Shown in pieces: positions 7,947-18,127 of a stretch of DNA of 64,000 bases (position 1 is the stretch's first letter; each line of letters starts with the position of its first letter). Made by a program: the position numbers and the translations under genes. Source of the stretch: Rahnella bruchi (GTDB lineage: Bacteria; Pseudomonadota; Gammaproteobacteria; Enterobacterales; Enterobacteriaceae); assembly GCF_003614975.1 (NCBI RefSeq), contig NZ_QZWI01000003.1, forward strand, positions 1 through 64,000, in the 5' to 3' direction. Under the pieces are notes generated by a model. It saw nothing but the letters and a program-made list of their open reading frames with translations. It searched no databases and had not been told where the DNA came from.

Positions 7947-9632
7947 TCAGGCAGATTTCTTGAGCGGTGGCGTGCGTACTGCCGCATCGCCTGCGGTGTA
8001 ATATTCTGCGGTGCTGCGCGGTAACGGCTCTCGCCCGCGAATTTTATCGGCAATTTTTTCTGCAATCATGATGGTTGTCGCATTCAGGTTGCCGGTAATG
8101 ATCTGCGGCATGATGGATGCATCAACCACACGCAGGCTTTTCATCCCGTGAACGCGCCCTTCGCCATCGACTACCGCCATCTCATCGGTGCCCATTTTGC
8201 AGGTACACGACGGGTGGAACGCGGTTTCGGCGTGCTCGCGAATAAAAGCATCCAGCTCTTCGTCGGTTTGCACGTTTGCACCCGGACTGATTTCCCGGCC
8301 ACGGTAAGCGTCCAGTGCAGGTTGATTCATGATTTCACGCGTGATGCGGATAGCATCGCGGAACTCCTGCCAGTCCTGATCCGTCGCCATGTAATTAAAC
8401 AAAATACTCGGATGCTGGCGCGGATCTTTCGATTTCACCTGCACGCGGCCACGGCTTGGTGAACGCATTGACCCCACGTGCGCCTGAAAACCATGCTCTT
8501 TCACCGCGTTGCTGCCGTTGTAATTAATCGCCACCGGCAGGAAATGATACTGAATGTTCGGCCAGGCAAATTCTTCACGGCTGCGGATAAAACCGCCCGC
8601 TTCAAACTGATTGCTCGCACCTACGCCGGTGCCTTTAAACAGCCACTCCGCGCCAATCGCGGGCTGGTTGTGCATCTGCAAGGCCGGGTATAAAGAGACC
8701 GGCTGGGTGCAGCTGTATTGCAGGTACATCTCCAGGTGGTCCTGCAAATTCTCGCCAACGCCCGGCAAATCGTGCACCAGCGGGATCTCCAGACGGTTCA
8801 GTAATTCTGCCGCGCCAACGCCGGAACGTTGCAGAATTTGCGGAGAAGCAATCGCGCCACTGCATAACAGCACTTCACGTTTCGCATTCGCGGTTTTGGC
8901 ATTGTAGTCGTCGCCGTGGAAATAGCTGACGCCCGTGGCGCGCTTGCCTTCAAACAGAATACGGTCGGTCAGCGCGTGCGGGACGATGGTCAGATTGGCA
9001 CGTGGTTTGGCCTGATCCAGATATCCGCGCGCAGTGCTTGCACGACGCCCTTTTGGCGTCACGGTTCTGTCCATCGGGCCAAAACCTTCCTGCTGATAAC
9101 CGTTCAGATCGTCGGTGCGCGGATACCCTGCCTGCACACCGGCCTCAATCATGGCGTGGAACAGCGGATTGTTGCCCTTTTTCGGTGTCGCCACGCTGAC
9201 AGGCCCGTCGCCACCGTGAAAATCATTCGGCCCGATATCGCGGGTTTCGGCTTTGCGGAAATACGGCAGGCAGTCCAGATAGCTCCAGTTTTCCAGACCC
9301 GGTGCTTTCGCCCAGTTATCGAAATCCATCGCGTTACCGCGGATGTAGCACATGCCGTTAATCAGCGACGAACCGCCCAGACCTTTACCGCGTCCGCATT
9401 CCATACGGCGGTTATTCATGTGCGGTTCCGGATCGGTTTCATACGCCCAGTTATAACGACGGCCCTGTAAAGGGAACGCCAGCGCCGCAGGCATTTGTGT
9501 GCGGAAATCCAGGCGATAATCCGGACCGCCCGCTTCCAGCAGCAGCACGCTGACGTTGCTGTCTTCGGTCAGACGGGTTGCGAGAACGTTGCCGGCAGAA
9601 CCGGCACCGATAATGATGTAATCGTAATCCAT
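7947..9632 (-). CDS. betA: Choline dehydrogenase BetA
   Basis: This 561-residue FAD enzyme of the GMC oxidoreductase family oxidises choline to betaine aldehyde and can carry it on to glycine betaine, feeding electrons to the respiratory chain at the membrane. The N-terminus has the dinucleotide motif [15 protein letters not shown] and GMC signature 1 at [15 protein letters not shown]. Signature 2 reads [15 protein letters not shown]. The C-terminal catalytic region has HPSCTCKMG. It lies 24 bp after betB with AGAGGAG before its ATG, as the last gene of betIBA. Length matches E. coli BetA (556 aa). Confidence 0.97.
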   Translation of the reverse strand: MDYDYIIIGAGSAGNVLATRLTEDSNVSVLLLEAGGPDYRLDFRTQMPAALAFPLQGRRYNWAYETDPEPHMNNRRMECGRGKGLGGSSLINGMCYIRGNAMDFDNWAKAPGLENWSYLDCLPYFRKAETRDIGPNDFHGGDGPVSVATPKKGNNPLFHAMIEAGVQAGYPRTDDLNGYQQEGFGPMDRTVTPKGRRASTARGYLDQAKPRANLTIVPHALTDRILFEGKRATGVSYFHGDDYNAKTANAKREVLLCSGAIASPQILQRSGVGAAELLNRLEIPLVHDLPGVGENLQDHLEMYLQYSCTQPVSLYPALQMHNQPAIGAEWLFKGTGVGASNQFEAGGFIRSREEFAWPNIQYHFLPVAINYNGSNAVKEHGFQAHVGSMRSPSRGRVQVKSKDPRQHPSILFNYMATDQDWQEFRDAIRITREIMNQPALDAYRGREISPGANVQTDEELDAFIREHAETAFHPSCTCKMGTDEMAVVDGEGRVHGMKSLRVVDASIMPQIITGNLNATTIMIAEKIADKIRGREPLPRSTAEYYTAGDAAVRTPPLKKSA

Positions 9633-9656
9633 TAAAATCTCCTCTGTTGCGGCGGA

Positions 9657-11126
9657 TTAAAAGACTGAGCTGAATTCGCCCAGTTCGACCTGCACGGATT
9701 TGATTTGGGTGTAATGCTCAAGCGTAGTGACGCCATTTTCACGGCCAACGCCGGAATGCTTATAGCCGCCGACCGGCATTTCTGCCGCGGATTCGCCCCA
9801 GGTATTGACCCAGCAAATCCCGGCTTCGAGTCTGTGAATAACGCGGTGTGCACGGTTGAGATCCTGCGTCACCAGTCCGGCCGCCAGACCGTATTCGGTG
9901 TCGTTGGCGCGGCGGATTACTTCCTCTTCGCTCTCATAGGTCAGAATGCTCATCACCGGCCCGAAGATTTCTTCGCGCACAATCAGCATGTCATCGCGGC
10001 AGTCGGTAAAGACCGTCGGAGCCACGTAAGCGCCTTTGCCGAATTCACCCGTGGTGACGCGTTCGCCGCCGGCCAATAACGTCGCCCCTTCACGTTTGCC
10101 GCTTTCGATATAACGCAACACGGATTCCATATGTGCAAAGCTGACGAGCGGGCCGAAATTGACGCTTTCGTCAGTCGGGTCGCCCAAACGGATACGTTTC
10201 ACGCGCTCCAGCACTTTGGCTTCAAACGCTTTATGCCGTGTTTTAGGGATAAATACGCGGGTGCCGTTAGTGCAGACCTGGCCGGAACTGTAGAAGTTCG
10301 CCATCATCGCGATGTCAGCAGCTTTATCAAGATCCGCATCTTCAAAAATGATCAGCGGTGATTTGCCGCCCAGTTCCATCGTCACTTCTTTCAGGGTCGA
10401 AGCCGACGCGCTGGCCATCACTTTCTTGCCGGTTTTTATGCCACCGGTGAAAGAAACTTTGGCGATATCAGGATGATCGGTTAACGCCTGCCCGACGCTT
10501 GCCGCGCCCGTTACCACGCTGAACACGCCATCGGGAACGCCCGCTTCGGTATAGATTTCCGCCAGTTTCAGCGCCGTCAGCGAGGTATTTTCGCTCGGTT
10601 TGAACACCATCGCGTTACCGGCAGCCAGCGCAGGTGCGGATTTCCACAGCGCAATCTGAATCGGATAGTTCCATGCGCCGATACCGGCCACCACACCCAG
10701 CGGCTCACGGCGGGTATATACGAATGAAGAATCGCGCAGCGGAATTTGCTGGCCTTCAATCGCAGGGATCAGTCCGGCGTAATATTCCAGCACATCCGCG
10801 CCGGTCACGATATCTACCGCCAGCGTTTCTGACAGCGGTTTACCGGTGTCTGCGGTTTCTATAGCCGCCAGTTCGTCGTTGCGTTCCCGCAGAATATCCA
10901 CGGCGCGGCGCAGGATGCGTGAGCGGCTCATGGCGGTCATCGCCGCCCAGACTTTCTGACCTTTCTGGGCAGATTTTACCGCCAGATCCACATCAGCGGG
11001 CGTGGCGGATTGCACTGTGGCAATCACTTCGCCGTTAGCCGGATTGACAGCATCGAAGGTTTCATCACCGGTGCTGTCCTGAAAACGTCCGTTGATATAA
11101 AGTTTTTGCGTGCCGTAGCGGGACAT
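9657..11126 (-). CDS. betB: Betaine aldehyde dehydrogenase BetB
   Basis: The 489-residue aldehyde dehydrogenase oxidises betaine aldehyde to the osmoprotectant glycine betaine with NAD(P)+. The ALDH motifs are present: [22 protein letters not shown], the glutamate motif MELGGKSPL, and the nucleophilic cysteine in [13 protein letters not shown]. The C-terminal [15 protein letters not shown] is typical of BetB. The frame extends 16 codons further upstream, but GAGGAGAG before ATG 11126 and the resulting family length (E. coli 490) support the later start. It lies between betI and betA in one operon. Confidence 0.97.
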   Translation of the reverse strand: MSRYGTQKLYINGRFQDSTGDETFDAVNPANGEVIATVQSATPADVDLAVKSAQKGQKVWAAMTAMSRSRILRRAVDILRERNDELAAIETADTGKPLSETLAVDIVTGADVLEYYAGLIPAIEGQQIPLRDSSFVYTRREPLGVVAGIGAWNYPIQIALWKSAPALAAGNAMVFKPSENTSLTALKLAEIYTEAGVPDGVFSVVTGAASVGQALTDHPDIAKVSFTGGIKTGKKVMASASASTLKEVTMELGGKSPLIIFEDADLDKAADIAMMANFYSSGQVCTNGTRVFIPKTRHKAFEAKVLERVKRIRLGDPTDESVNFGPLVSFAHMESVLRYIESGKREGATLLAGGERVTTGEFGKGAYVAPTVFTDCRDDMLIVREEIFGPVMSILTYESEEEVIRRANDTEYGLAAGLVTQDLNRAHRVIHRLEAGICWVNTWGESAAEMPVGGYKHSGVGRENGVTTLEHYTQIKSVQVELGEFSSVF

Positions 11127-11170
11127 AAATCTCTCCTCGGTCTGTGCGGTCTGAAGGTTTTCTGCTGTGC

Positions 11171-11752
11171 TCACGTGAGCTGCGATTCAATGTGGCGGCG
11201 GGTGATTTGCATCGCCTCGGTGCGGTTAAACTCTTTACCGCTGAGTGCGCCGCGCAGCCACAGGCCGTCAATCAGTGCAGCGGTGCTTTGCGCCGCCAGA
11301 CGGGCCTCACTTTTGGGCAGAAAACGTCTGAACTCAGAACATAAATTTGAATAGAGCCGGCGGCTATTGACCTGTTGCAGACGGTACAACTGCGGGTGAT
11401 GCATGCTGCTCGCCCAGAAGGCCAGCCAGGTTTTCATCGCCGCGCTGTTGGTCTGACTGTCGTCAAAGTTGGCTTCTGCAATCGCATGCAGTCGCGCCGT
11501 AGGTGCGGTATCCGTCAGCTGCGCTAACCGCAACTGCACCCCTTCCCCCAGATGACTGAGCAAATAACGCATGGTCGCTTCCAGCAGCCCATTTTTGTCA
11601 CGAAAGTAGTGACTGATGATGCCGTTGGAGACGCCTGCACGGCGTGCGATCTGCGAAATCGATGCATCCTGCATCCCGACTTCGTTGACCGCCGCCAGAG
11701 TTGCCTCAATTAATTGCTGCCGTCTGATCGGCTGCATTCCTACTTTGGGCAT
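11171..11752 (-). CDS. betI: TetR-family repressor BetI
   Basis: The 193-residue protein starts [19 protein letters not shown] and has a TetR-type helix-turn-helix ([22 protein letters not shown]) at about residues 25-50. Its C-terminal ligand domain is that of BetI. BetI represses the bet genes, and choline lifts the repression. I chose ATG 11752, preceded by CAGGAG, which matches the E. coli length (195). It is first in betIBA and divergent from betT. A palindrome at 11863-11876 in the shared promoter region is the likely operator. Confidence 0.96.
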   Translation of the reverse strand: MPKVGMQPIRRQQLIEATLAAVNEVGMQDASISQIARRAGVSNGIISHYFRDKNGLLEATMRYLLSHLGEGVQLRLAQLTDTAPTARLHAIAEANFDDSQTNSAAMKTWLAFWASSMHHPQLYRLQQVNSRRLYSNLCSEFRRFLPKSEARLAAQSTAALIDGLWLRGALSGKEFNRTEAMQITRRHIESQLT

Positions 11753-11862
11753 GGTGCCGGCTCCTGAAAATGAGCGGGTTGAAACGCGCTTAAAAAACCG
11801 TTTTTTTACGCTTTCGTACAACCTTGTTAACGCTCTTACGCCTCCTATTTAACTTTTTTTTG

Positions 11863-11876
11863 ATTGAACGTTCAAT
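11863..11876. promoter_or_regulatory. Predicted BetI operator
   Basis: ATTGAACGTTCAAT is a perfect 14-bp palindrome in the divergent betI-betT promoter region. It resembles the TTGAACGT-type sites described for BetI. Its position suits control of both transcripts. Confidence 0.75.
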
Positions 11877-11988
11877 TAAAAATGCATATATTTTATTACC
11901 AATACGTTAGTAATTTGTATGAATTTTGGAGTTGGTAAGAAGCCAATTTATTGAAATACAGTAATTAATTAGAAATACAGGGGAAACG

Positions 11989-14043
11989 ATGGCGATTGCC
12001 GATACGACAGACAAACAGAGCGAAAAACCTCGCGACCAGCTGAATAAGGTCGTGTTCTTCACCTCCGCAGGTTTGATTCTAGCCTTCACTTTAATGACCA
12101 TTTTCTTCACCGATTTATCGGGAAAATGGATCAGTCTGACCCTCAACTGGGTGTCCGCCACATTCGGCTGGTATTACATGCTGGCGGCGACGCTGTACAT
12201 CGTGTTTGTAGTGTTCATAGCCTGCTCGCGCTTCGGTTCAATCAAACTGGGCCCTGAACAATCCAAACCCGAATTCAGCATGATGAGCTGGGCGGCGATG
12301 TTATTTGCTGCCGGGATCGGCATCGATCTGATGTTCTTCTCGGTCGCAGAACCGGTGACGCAATATATGCTTCCGCCGGAAGGTAATGGCCAGACGCTGG
12401 AAGCTGCGCGGCAGGCGATGACCTGGACGCTGTTCCACTACGGCCTGACCGGCTGGGCGATGTATGCGCTGATGGGCATCGCGCTGGGGTATTTTAGCTA
12501 CCGCTATAACCTGCCGCTGACTATCCGCTCGGCGCTGTACCCGATTTTCGGCAAGCGCATTAACGGCCCTGTCGGCCACAGCGTGGATATTGCCGCCGTG
12601 GTCGGCACCATATTTGGTATCGCCACGACGCTCGGCATCGGCGTGGTACAGCTCAATTACGGGCTGAAAGTGTTGTTCCACATTCCGGAAAACCTGACCG
12701 TTCAGGCAGCATTAATCCTGCTTTCTGTGGTCATGGCCACGGTGTCCGTCACCTCTGGCGTGAACAAAGGCATTCGTATTCTGTCGGAACTCAACGTACT
12801 GCTGGCGCTGGGGCTGATTCTGTTCCTGCTGTTCTTTGGTAACACCGAATTCCTGCTCAATGCGCTGGTACTCAACATTGGCGATTACATCAACCGTTTT
12901 ATGGGCATGACGCTCAACACTTTTGCCTTTGATCGTCCGACCGAATGGATGAACAGCTGGACCCTGTTCTTCTGGGCCTGGTGGGTGGCGTGGTCGCCGT
13001 TTGTCGGCCTGTTCCTGGCGCGTATTTCGCGCGGGCGCACCATCCGTCAGTTCGTACTGGGTACGCTTATCATACCGTTCGTCTTCACCCTGCTGTGGCT
13101 GTCGATTTTCGGTAACAGTGCGCTGTATCAGATCCTGCACGGGAATCTGGATTTCGCCAACGAAGTGATTTCGCACCCTGAGCGCGGCGTTTACAGCCTG
13201 CTGGCGCAGTATCCTGGCTTTACGCTGAGTGCTTCCGTCGCCACCATCACCGGCCTGCTGTTTTATGTCACCTCGGCGGATTCCGGCTCGCTGGTACTGG
13301 GGAATTTCACCTCAAAACTGGCGGATATTAATAACGATGCGCCGAACTGGCTGCGGATTTTCTGGTCCGTCACCATTGGTGTGCTGACGCTGGGAATGCT
13401 GATGACCGACGGGGTTTCCGCGCTGCAAAACACCACGGTGATTATGGGGCTGCCGTTCAGCTTTGTGATTTTCTTCATCATGGCCGGATTGTATAAATCG
13501 CTGCGGCTGGAAGATTATCGCCGTGCCAGCACCCAGCAGAGCCTGGCTCCGCTGCCTGCCACCAGTGATGCCGCGCTTAACTGGAAACAACGTCTGTCAC
13601 GGGTGATGAATTATCCGGGTACGCGTCATACCCAGAAAATGATGGATACGGTCTGCCGCCCTGCGATGCAGGAAGTGGCTCAGGAGCTGGAACTGCGCGG
13701 GGCGAAAGTGACGTTTAACGAGCATGAACCGCAGGAAGACGAGAAAATCGGGCCACTGGAATTGCAGGTGGCGCTGGGTGAAGAGCAGAACTTTGTGTAT
13801 CAGATCTGGCCGGTGCGTTATGCCGTTCCTGCCTTTACCTATCGTGCGCGCGCTGGTAAATCACACTATTACCGTCTGGAAACTTTCCTGCTGGAAGGCA
13901 CGCAGGGTAATGACCTGATGGACTTCACTAAACATCAGGTGATCAATGACATTCTCGATCAGTACGAGCGTCATCTTAACTTCCTGCACATCAACCGCGA
14001 AGCGCCGGGGAATACCCTGACCTTCCCGGAACAGCCAGTTTAA
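11989..14043 (+). CDS. betT: High-affinity choline transporter BetT
   Basis: This 684-residue inner-membrane carrier of the betaine-choline-carnitine family has twelve predicted transmembrane helices over about residues 20-510. The BCCT signature appears at FFWAWWVAWSPFVGLFLARISRGR. It imports choline with the proton motive force to supply BetA and BetB. The last 170 residues are a hydrophilic cytoplasmic tail, as in the long BetT proteins where the tail takes part in osmotic sensing. GGGGAAA precedes the ATG. It is divergent from betIBA across the BetI palindrome and ends at a terminator. Confidence 0.96.
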   Translation: MAIADTTDKQSEKPRDQLNKVVFFTSAGLILAFTLMTIFFTDLSGKWISLTLNWVSATFGWYYMLAATLYIVFVVFIACSRFGSIKLGPEQSKPEFSMMSWAAMLFAAGIGIDLMFFSVAEPVTQYMLPPEGNGQTLEAARQAMTWTLFHYGLTGWAMYALMGIALGYFSYRYNLPLTIRSALYPIFGKRINGPVGHSVDIAAVVGTIFGIATTLGIGVVQLNYGLKVLFHIPENLTVQAALILLSVVMATVSVTSGVNKGIRILSELNVLLALGLILFLLFFGNTEFLLNALVLNIGDYINRFMGMTLNTFAFDRPTEWMNSWTLFFWAWWVAWSPFVGLFLARISRGRTIRQFVLGTLIIPFVFTLLWLSIFGNSALYQILHGNLDFANEVISHPERGVYSLLAQYPGFTLSASVATITGLLFYVTSADSGSLVLGNFTSKLADINNDAPNWLRIFWSVTIGVLTLGMLMTDGVSALQNTTVIMGLPFSFVIFFIMAGLYKSLRLEDYRRASTQQSLAPLPATSDAALNWKQRLSRVMNYPGTRHTQKMMDTVCRPAMQEVAQELELRGAKVTFNEHEPQEDEKIGPLELQVALGEEQNFVYQIWPVRYAVPAFTYRARAGKSHYYRLETFLLEGTQGNDLMDFTKHQVINDILDQYERHLNFLHINREAPGNTLTFPEQPV

Positions 14044-14054
14044 TCTGAGCTCAC

Positions 14055-14082
14055 AAAAAACCCGCGCAATGCGGGTTTTTTT
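14055..14082. terminator. Bidirectional terminator between betT and the hydrolase gene
   Basis: Stem CCCGC/GCGGG with loop GCAAT, flanked by six As and seven Ts, between two convergent genes. Confidence 0.9.
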
Positions 14083-14100
14083 ATGCCTGAAACAGAAGTC

Positions 14101-14976
14101 TTAGCGTAAGAACGGCAGGACTTTTTCCAGCAGCAGGTCCGGTTGTTCTTCGGCGATGTAATGCCCGCAAGGCAGCGCTTCACCCTGCACGTCATCCGCC
14201 ACTTTTTCCCATTCGGCTAACGGTGCAAAACACTTGCCAACCGTGCCCTGCTCTCCCCAGAGAACTAAAAGCGGGCACTTCACTTTGCGGCCTGCATTCA
14301 GATCCACTTCGTCGTGTTGCAGGTCTATACCCGCCGACGCGCGGTAGTCCTCGCAAATCCCGCGTGCCGTTCCATCCAGTTGCAGACAACGCAAATAATC
14401 TGCGTAAGCTTCTTCGGTGAAGGGCTGCATACCGGCGCTGCGACTGCCCATCACACTGCGCAGATAGAGATCGGCATCGGCCATGATTAACGCTTCCGGC
14501 AGCGGCGCCGGGCGGATCAGGAAAAACCAGTGCCAGTAAGCACGGGCAAAGGTTTCCGTGGTCTGGCGGTACATGGAAAGTGTCGGGGCGATATCCATTA
14601 GCACCATTTTTTTGACGGCCTGCGGATGGTCCAGCGCCAGCCGGTGCGCCACACGGGCACCGCGGTCGTGAGCGACCACGCTGAACCGGCTGAAACCCAG
14701 TGCCGCCATCAGCTCAAACTGATCCTGCGCCATTTCGCGTTTACTGTAACGCAAATGTTCCGCGTCAGGTTCGGGCTTGCCGCTGTCGCCGTAACCGCGT
14801 AAATCGGCAAGCACCACGGTGAATTGTGAAGTGAGATAAGGCGCGACTTTATGCCAGATCGCCTGGGTTTGCGGGTGCCCGTGCAGCAATAACAACGGTT
14901 CGCCCTGCCCGGCGATACGGTAGGCAATCTCTGTGCCATTAACGGCCATCCGGCCCTGGGTAAAATGTTCAAACAT
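14101..14976 (-). CDS. Alpha/beta hydrolase, haloacetate (fluoroacetate) dehalogenase-like
   Basis: The 291-residue protein has the alpha/beta-hydrolase oxyanion region LLLHGHPQ (residues 29-36) and DLRGYGDS (58-65). The nucleophile elbow is VVAHDRGAR with Asp104 rather than Ser, as in dehalogenases. Arg105 and Arg108 correspond to the carboxylate-binding arginines of fluoroacetate dehalogenase. The cap region ARAYWHWFFL holds the His-Trp pair, and EDYRAS the Tyr, that bind halide in that family. The catalytic His lies in LPCGHYI near the C-terminus. AAGGAG precedes the ATG. A haloacetate substrate is inferred from conserved residues. An epoxide hydrolase is less likely because the cap motif fits dehalogenases better. 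Confidence 0.82.
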   Translation of the reverse strand: MFEHFTQGRMAVNGTEIAYRIAGQGEPLLLLHGHPQTQAIWHKVAPYLTSQFTVVLADLRGYGDSGKPEPDAEHLRYSKREMAQDQFELMAALGFSRFSVVAHDRGARVAHRLALDHPQAVKKMVLMDIAPTLSMYRQTTETFARAYWHWFFLIRPAPLPEALIMADADLYLRSVMGSRSAGMQPFTEEAYADYLRCLQLDGTARGICEDYRASAGIDLQHDEVDLNAGRKVKCPLLVLWGEQGTVGKCFAPLAEWEKVADDVQGEALPCGHYIAEEQPDLLLEKVLPFLR

Positions 14977-15146
14977 GGGTTTTCTCCTTTTTTACCCATC
15001 TTAGTCTCTGAGGCACCGGCAACAAGGCCACAAGTGGAGATTGTTGCTTCACGGATCGTGTTTTAACGCTCCACACTCCGCACGTTGCCTGACACGCCTG
15101 AGTTTGCGAGGCTGACGTTATCCACTTCGTTTATCAGGGCAATGCA

Positions 15147-16553
15147 ATGAAGCCAAGAACGCTTTACGAAAAACATATCGACAGCCACACCGTGCGCACG
15201 CTCGACGATAAAGGCCACGTGCTGCTGTATATCGACCGGCAGGTGATTAACGAATATACCAGCCCGCAGGCCTTCAGCGGATTACGCGATGCAGGCCGCC
15301 GGGTATGGCGACCGGAAACCTCACTGGCGGTGGTCGATCACGTAAACCCGACGGCGCCATTGCGTACCCGTCAGATGCCGGACGCCGGTGGCGCGCGCCA
15401 GGTTTCCTATCTGGCGGAAAACTGCGAAGAATTCGGCATTGAGTTGTTCGATATTCTCGACAGCCGTCAGGGTATCGAACACGTTGTCGCGCCGGAACAG
15501 GGGTTTATTTTACCGGGCATGGTGATTGCCGCCGGAGACAGCCACACCACCACTTATGGCGCATTAGGCGCGTTCGGATTTGGTATCGGCACCTCGGAAA
15601 TAGAACATCTGCTGGCGACCCAAACGCTGGTTTATAAACGTCTGAAAACGATGCGGGTGACTGTTAACGGCACGCTCGCCAGAGGCATGACCGCCAAAGA
15701 TGTGGTGATGGCGCTGGTGGCAAAAATTGGTGCAGCGGGTGCCACCGGTTATGCCATTGAATTCTGCGGTGAAGGTATCGACGCACTGAGCGTGGAAGGC
15801 CGTATGACGATTTGTAATATGGCGGTGGAAGCCGGAGCCCGTGGTGCGTTTATGGCACCTGACGACAAAGTTTTTGATTACCTGAAAGACAAGCCGCGTG
15901 CGCCGAAAGGTCAGCAATGGACGGATGCCGTGAATGTCTGGCGCGAATTACACAGCGATACGGACGCTGTTTTCGACCGCGAAGTTGCACTGAGCGCCGC
16001 AGAAATCGCGCCGATGGTGAGCTGGGGAACCAGTCCGGATCAGGCGCTGGCGATCAGTGGTCAGGTACCGGATCCACAGGCAGAAACCGATGCCTCGCGC
16101 CGCAAAGATTTACAGCGCGCATTGCAATACATGGGCCTGCACGCCGGTCAGGCGCTGAACAGCATCAGCATAAGTCATGCATTTATCGGATCCTGCACTA
16201 ACGCGCGTATCGAAGACTTACGCGCTGCTGCTGAAGTGGTTCGCGGAAAAACTGTCGCACCGACCGTTCGCGCAATGATCGTGCCCGGCTCCAGCCAGGT
16301 AAGAGCGCAGGCCGAGCAGGAAGGTCTGGCAGAGATATTTACCCGCGCCGGTTTTGAATGGCGTCAGTCCGGCTGCTCGATGTGTCTGGCGATGAACGAT
16401 GACGTGCTTTCGCCGGGCGACCGCTGTGCATCCAGTACTAATCGTAATTTCGAAGGCCGTCAGGGCGCAGGCGCGCGTACCCATCTGATGAGTCCGGCGA
16501 TGGTCGCTGCCGCTGCGATTTCCGGTCATCTGACCGATATCCGGGAACTGTAA
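15147..16553 (+). CDS. LeuC-like large subunit of a second isopropylmalate-isomerase-type hydro-lyase
   Basis: The 468-residue aconitase-superfamily protein resembles LeuC along its whole length. The three [4Fe-4S] ligands are Cys350 (IGSCTNARIEDLR), Cys410 and Cys413 (SGCSMCLAMN), and GDSHTTTYGALGAFGFGIGTSE carries active-site residues. It differs from E. coli LeuC in the N-terminal substrate-facing segment (DHVNPTAPLRTRQMPDAGG where LeuC has DHNVSTQT...). No leuA or leuB is adjacent, so this is a paralogue rather than the leucine operon. It is followed after 10 bp by a LeuD-like gene. Possible substrates are isopropylmalate, citramalate/citraconate or maleate/D-malate. The convergent regulator resembles DmlR, which hints at a malate-like acid. 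Confidence 0.85.
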   Translation: MKPRTLYEKHIDSHTVRTLDDKGHVLLYIDRQVINEYTSPQAFSGLRDAGRRVWRPETSLAVVDHVNPTAPLRTRQMPDAGGARQVSYLAENCEEFGIELFDILDSRQGIEHVVAPEQGFILPGMVIAAGDSHTTTYGALGAFGFGIGTSEIEHLLATQTLVYKRLKTMRVTVNGTLARGMTAKDVVMALVAKIGAAGATGYAIEFCGEGIDALSVEGRMTICNMAVEAGARGAFMAPDDKVFDYLKDKPRAPKGQQWTDAVNVWRELHSDTDAVFDREVALSAAEIAPMVSWGTSPDQALAISGQVPDPQAETDASRRKDLQRALQYMGLHAGQALNSISISHAFIGSCTNARIEDLRAAAEVVRGKTVAPTVRAMIVPGSSQVRAQAEQEGLAEIFTRAGFEWRQSGCSMCLAMNDDVLSPGDRCASSTNRNFEGRQGAGARTHLMSPAMVAAAAISGHLTDIREL

Positions 16554-16563
16554 GGAGAATATA

Positions 16564-17172
16564 ATGCAGGCTTTTAACGTATTAACCGGCGTGGCTGCGC
16601 CGTTGCCCGCCGCGAATGTCGACACCGATGTGATCATGCCAAAGCAGTTTTTAAAAGGCATCGACCGCAACGGCCTGGATCGCGGGGTGTTTTTCGATTT
16701 GCGCTTTCTGGCGGATGGTTCTGCGGATCCGGCTTTTATCCTCAATCAGCCTGAATGGCAGAACGCCAAATTCCTGCTGGTCGGGCCGAACTTCGGCTGC
16801 GGCTCCAGCCGTGAACATGCAGTGTGGGGATTAAAACAGCTGGGGATCCGTGCGCTGATCGGCACGACATTTGCGGGGATTTTCTTCGATAACTGTCAGC
16901 GTAACGGCGTGCTGACGGTACAGCTGAGCCCTGAACAATGGGCGCAGGTTGCGCAGGAAGTGACGCTCGCGGACAGCAACGAAATCACCGTCGATTTGCC
17001 GCAGCAAAAGATTGTTATGCATAACGACAAAGTGATTGATTTTATGATTGATGAGCTGAGCAAGCTGTCGTTACTCAACGGGCTGGATGCTGTCGGTAAT
17101 ACGTTGCGTTACAGTGACGATATTCGTCAGTTTCAGCAGTCTCATCTGGCAAATAATCCGTGGCTGGCGTGA
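16564..17172 (+). CDS. LeuD-like small subunit of the same hydro-lyase
   Basis: This 202-residue swivel-domain subunit has VDTDVIMPKQFLKGIDR near the N-terminus and the typical GPNFGCGSSREHAVWGL around residue 80. It pairs with the LeuC-like subunit to form the active site. TAAGGAG is placed well before its ATG and the gap to the upstream gene is 10 bp, so the two are translated together. Length matches LeuD (201). It is followed by a convergent lysR gene. Confidence 0.87.
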   Translation: MQAFNVLTGVAAPLPAANVDTDVIMPKQFLKGIDRNGLDRGVFFDLRFLADGSADPAFILNQPEWQNAKFLLVGPNFGCGSSREHAVWGLKQLGIRALIGTTFAGIFFDNCQRNGVLTVQLSPEQWAQVAQEVTLADSNEITVDLPQQKIVMHNDKVIDFMIDELSKLSLLNGLDAVGNTLRYSDDIRQFQQSHLANNPWLA

Positions 17173-17207
17173 GCTGGTAATGCCTTATGCGCCGTGAATA
17201 AACGGCG

Positions 17208-18122
17208 CTATGTCAGTAACTGGCTGAAACGCTGCTGAAGGAATTCGACGCAAACTCGCAGCTTGGCGGAATCCGCCAGACGCCTCGGATAAACCGCCCA
17301 TACGCTGGCGGGCTGGCTGTAGTCTGGCAATATCTGAACCAGTTCGCCGCTTTTGAGATACGGCTGCACGTCCCATTGTGAGCGTAAAATAATGCCGTGA
17401 TTTTTCAGCGCCCACTGCAAAACCACTTCTCCGCTGTTAGAAGAAAGCGCGCCTTTTACCCGCACGCGGTGCTCATGGCCGTCAGCGGTGAGCGGCCATA
17501 TGCCAAACAGATTGTCGCGCTCTTTGAGCACCAGACACTGATGTTGCGCCAGATCATCCGGTATTTGCGGAACGCCGTGAGCCGCCAGATACGCCGGTGA
17601 GGCACATAAAATACGCTGATGCCGGGCCAGCCTTTTACCAATGTGCTGTTCCGGAATGTCGTCACCCACGAGAATTTCCAGATCAACACCTTCTGCCACC
17701 AGATCCACCACCCGGTCGAACAAATCCAGCCGCAAATTCAGCAGCGGATAGCGTTCCGCCAGTTCGGCCACCGCCGGCGCAACATGACAGCGCCCGAAAC
17801 CAAATGAGCTGCAAATATGCACATTGCCGCGCGGTTCGGTACGTGAGTCGGACAAATCACCGATAAACTGATCAAAATTATCCAGAATTTGCAACGCCCA
17901 GCGACGGGCCCTTTCGCCTTCGTCCGTTAAGCGTACACCGCGTGTTGAACGGTGTAACAAACGGGCATTCAGCGACTCTTCGAGGATCTGGATCCGTTTA
18001 CTGACGTAGGCCGGAGACTGACCGAGTTCTGTTGCCGCAGCGGCAAAACTTTGTTTATTCACCACCGCCAGAAAAACCCGTAAATCTTCTGCCAGCGGCA
18101 GGCGATCGCGTTCACTTGTCAT
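17208..18122 (-). CDS. LysR-family regulator similar to DmlR
   Basis: The 304-residue product closely follows E. coli DmlR, the activator of D-malate dehydrogenase. Shared stretches include LGQSPAYVSKRIQILEESLN in the helix-turn-helix, SSFGFGRCHVAPA, and a C-terminal half with LKERDNLFGIWPL and QPASVWAVYPRRLA. It starts at ATG 18122, only 5 bp after the stop of the upstream gene on the same strand, so it may lack its own promoter. It is convergent with the LeuCD-like pair, which is its most plausible target here. That link is inferred from proximity. Confidence 0.88.
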   Translation of the reverse strand: MTSERDRLPLAEDLRVFLAVVNKQSFAAAATELGQSPAYVSKRIQILEESLNARLLHRSTRGVRLTDEGERARRWALQILDNFDQFIGDLSDSRTEPRGNVHICSSFGFGRCHVAPAVAELAERYPLLNLRLDLFDRVVDLVAEGVDLEILVGDDIPEQHIGKRLARHQRILCASPAYLAAHGVPQIPDDLAQHQCLVLKERDNLFGIWPLTADGHEHRVRVKGALSSNSGEVVLQWALKNHGIILRSQWDVQPYLKSGELVQILPDYSQPASVWAVYPRRLADSAKLRVCVEFLQQRFSQLLT

Positions 18123-18127
18123 ATTGA

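Noticed and set aside
15147-17172. Housekeeping leucine operon leuCD
   Set aside because: No leuA or leuB adjacent and the regulator is DmlR-like, so a paralogue is the better reading.
17189-17208. GCGCCG/CGGCGC hairpin between leuD-like and lysR as a terminator
   Set aside because: No T run on either strand and it overlaps the lysR stop, so function cannot be supported.
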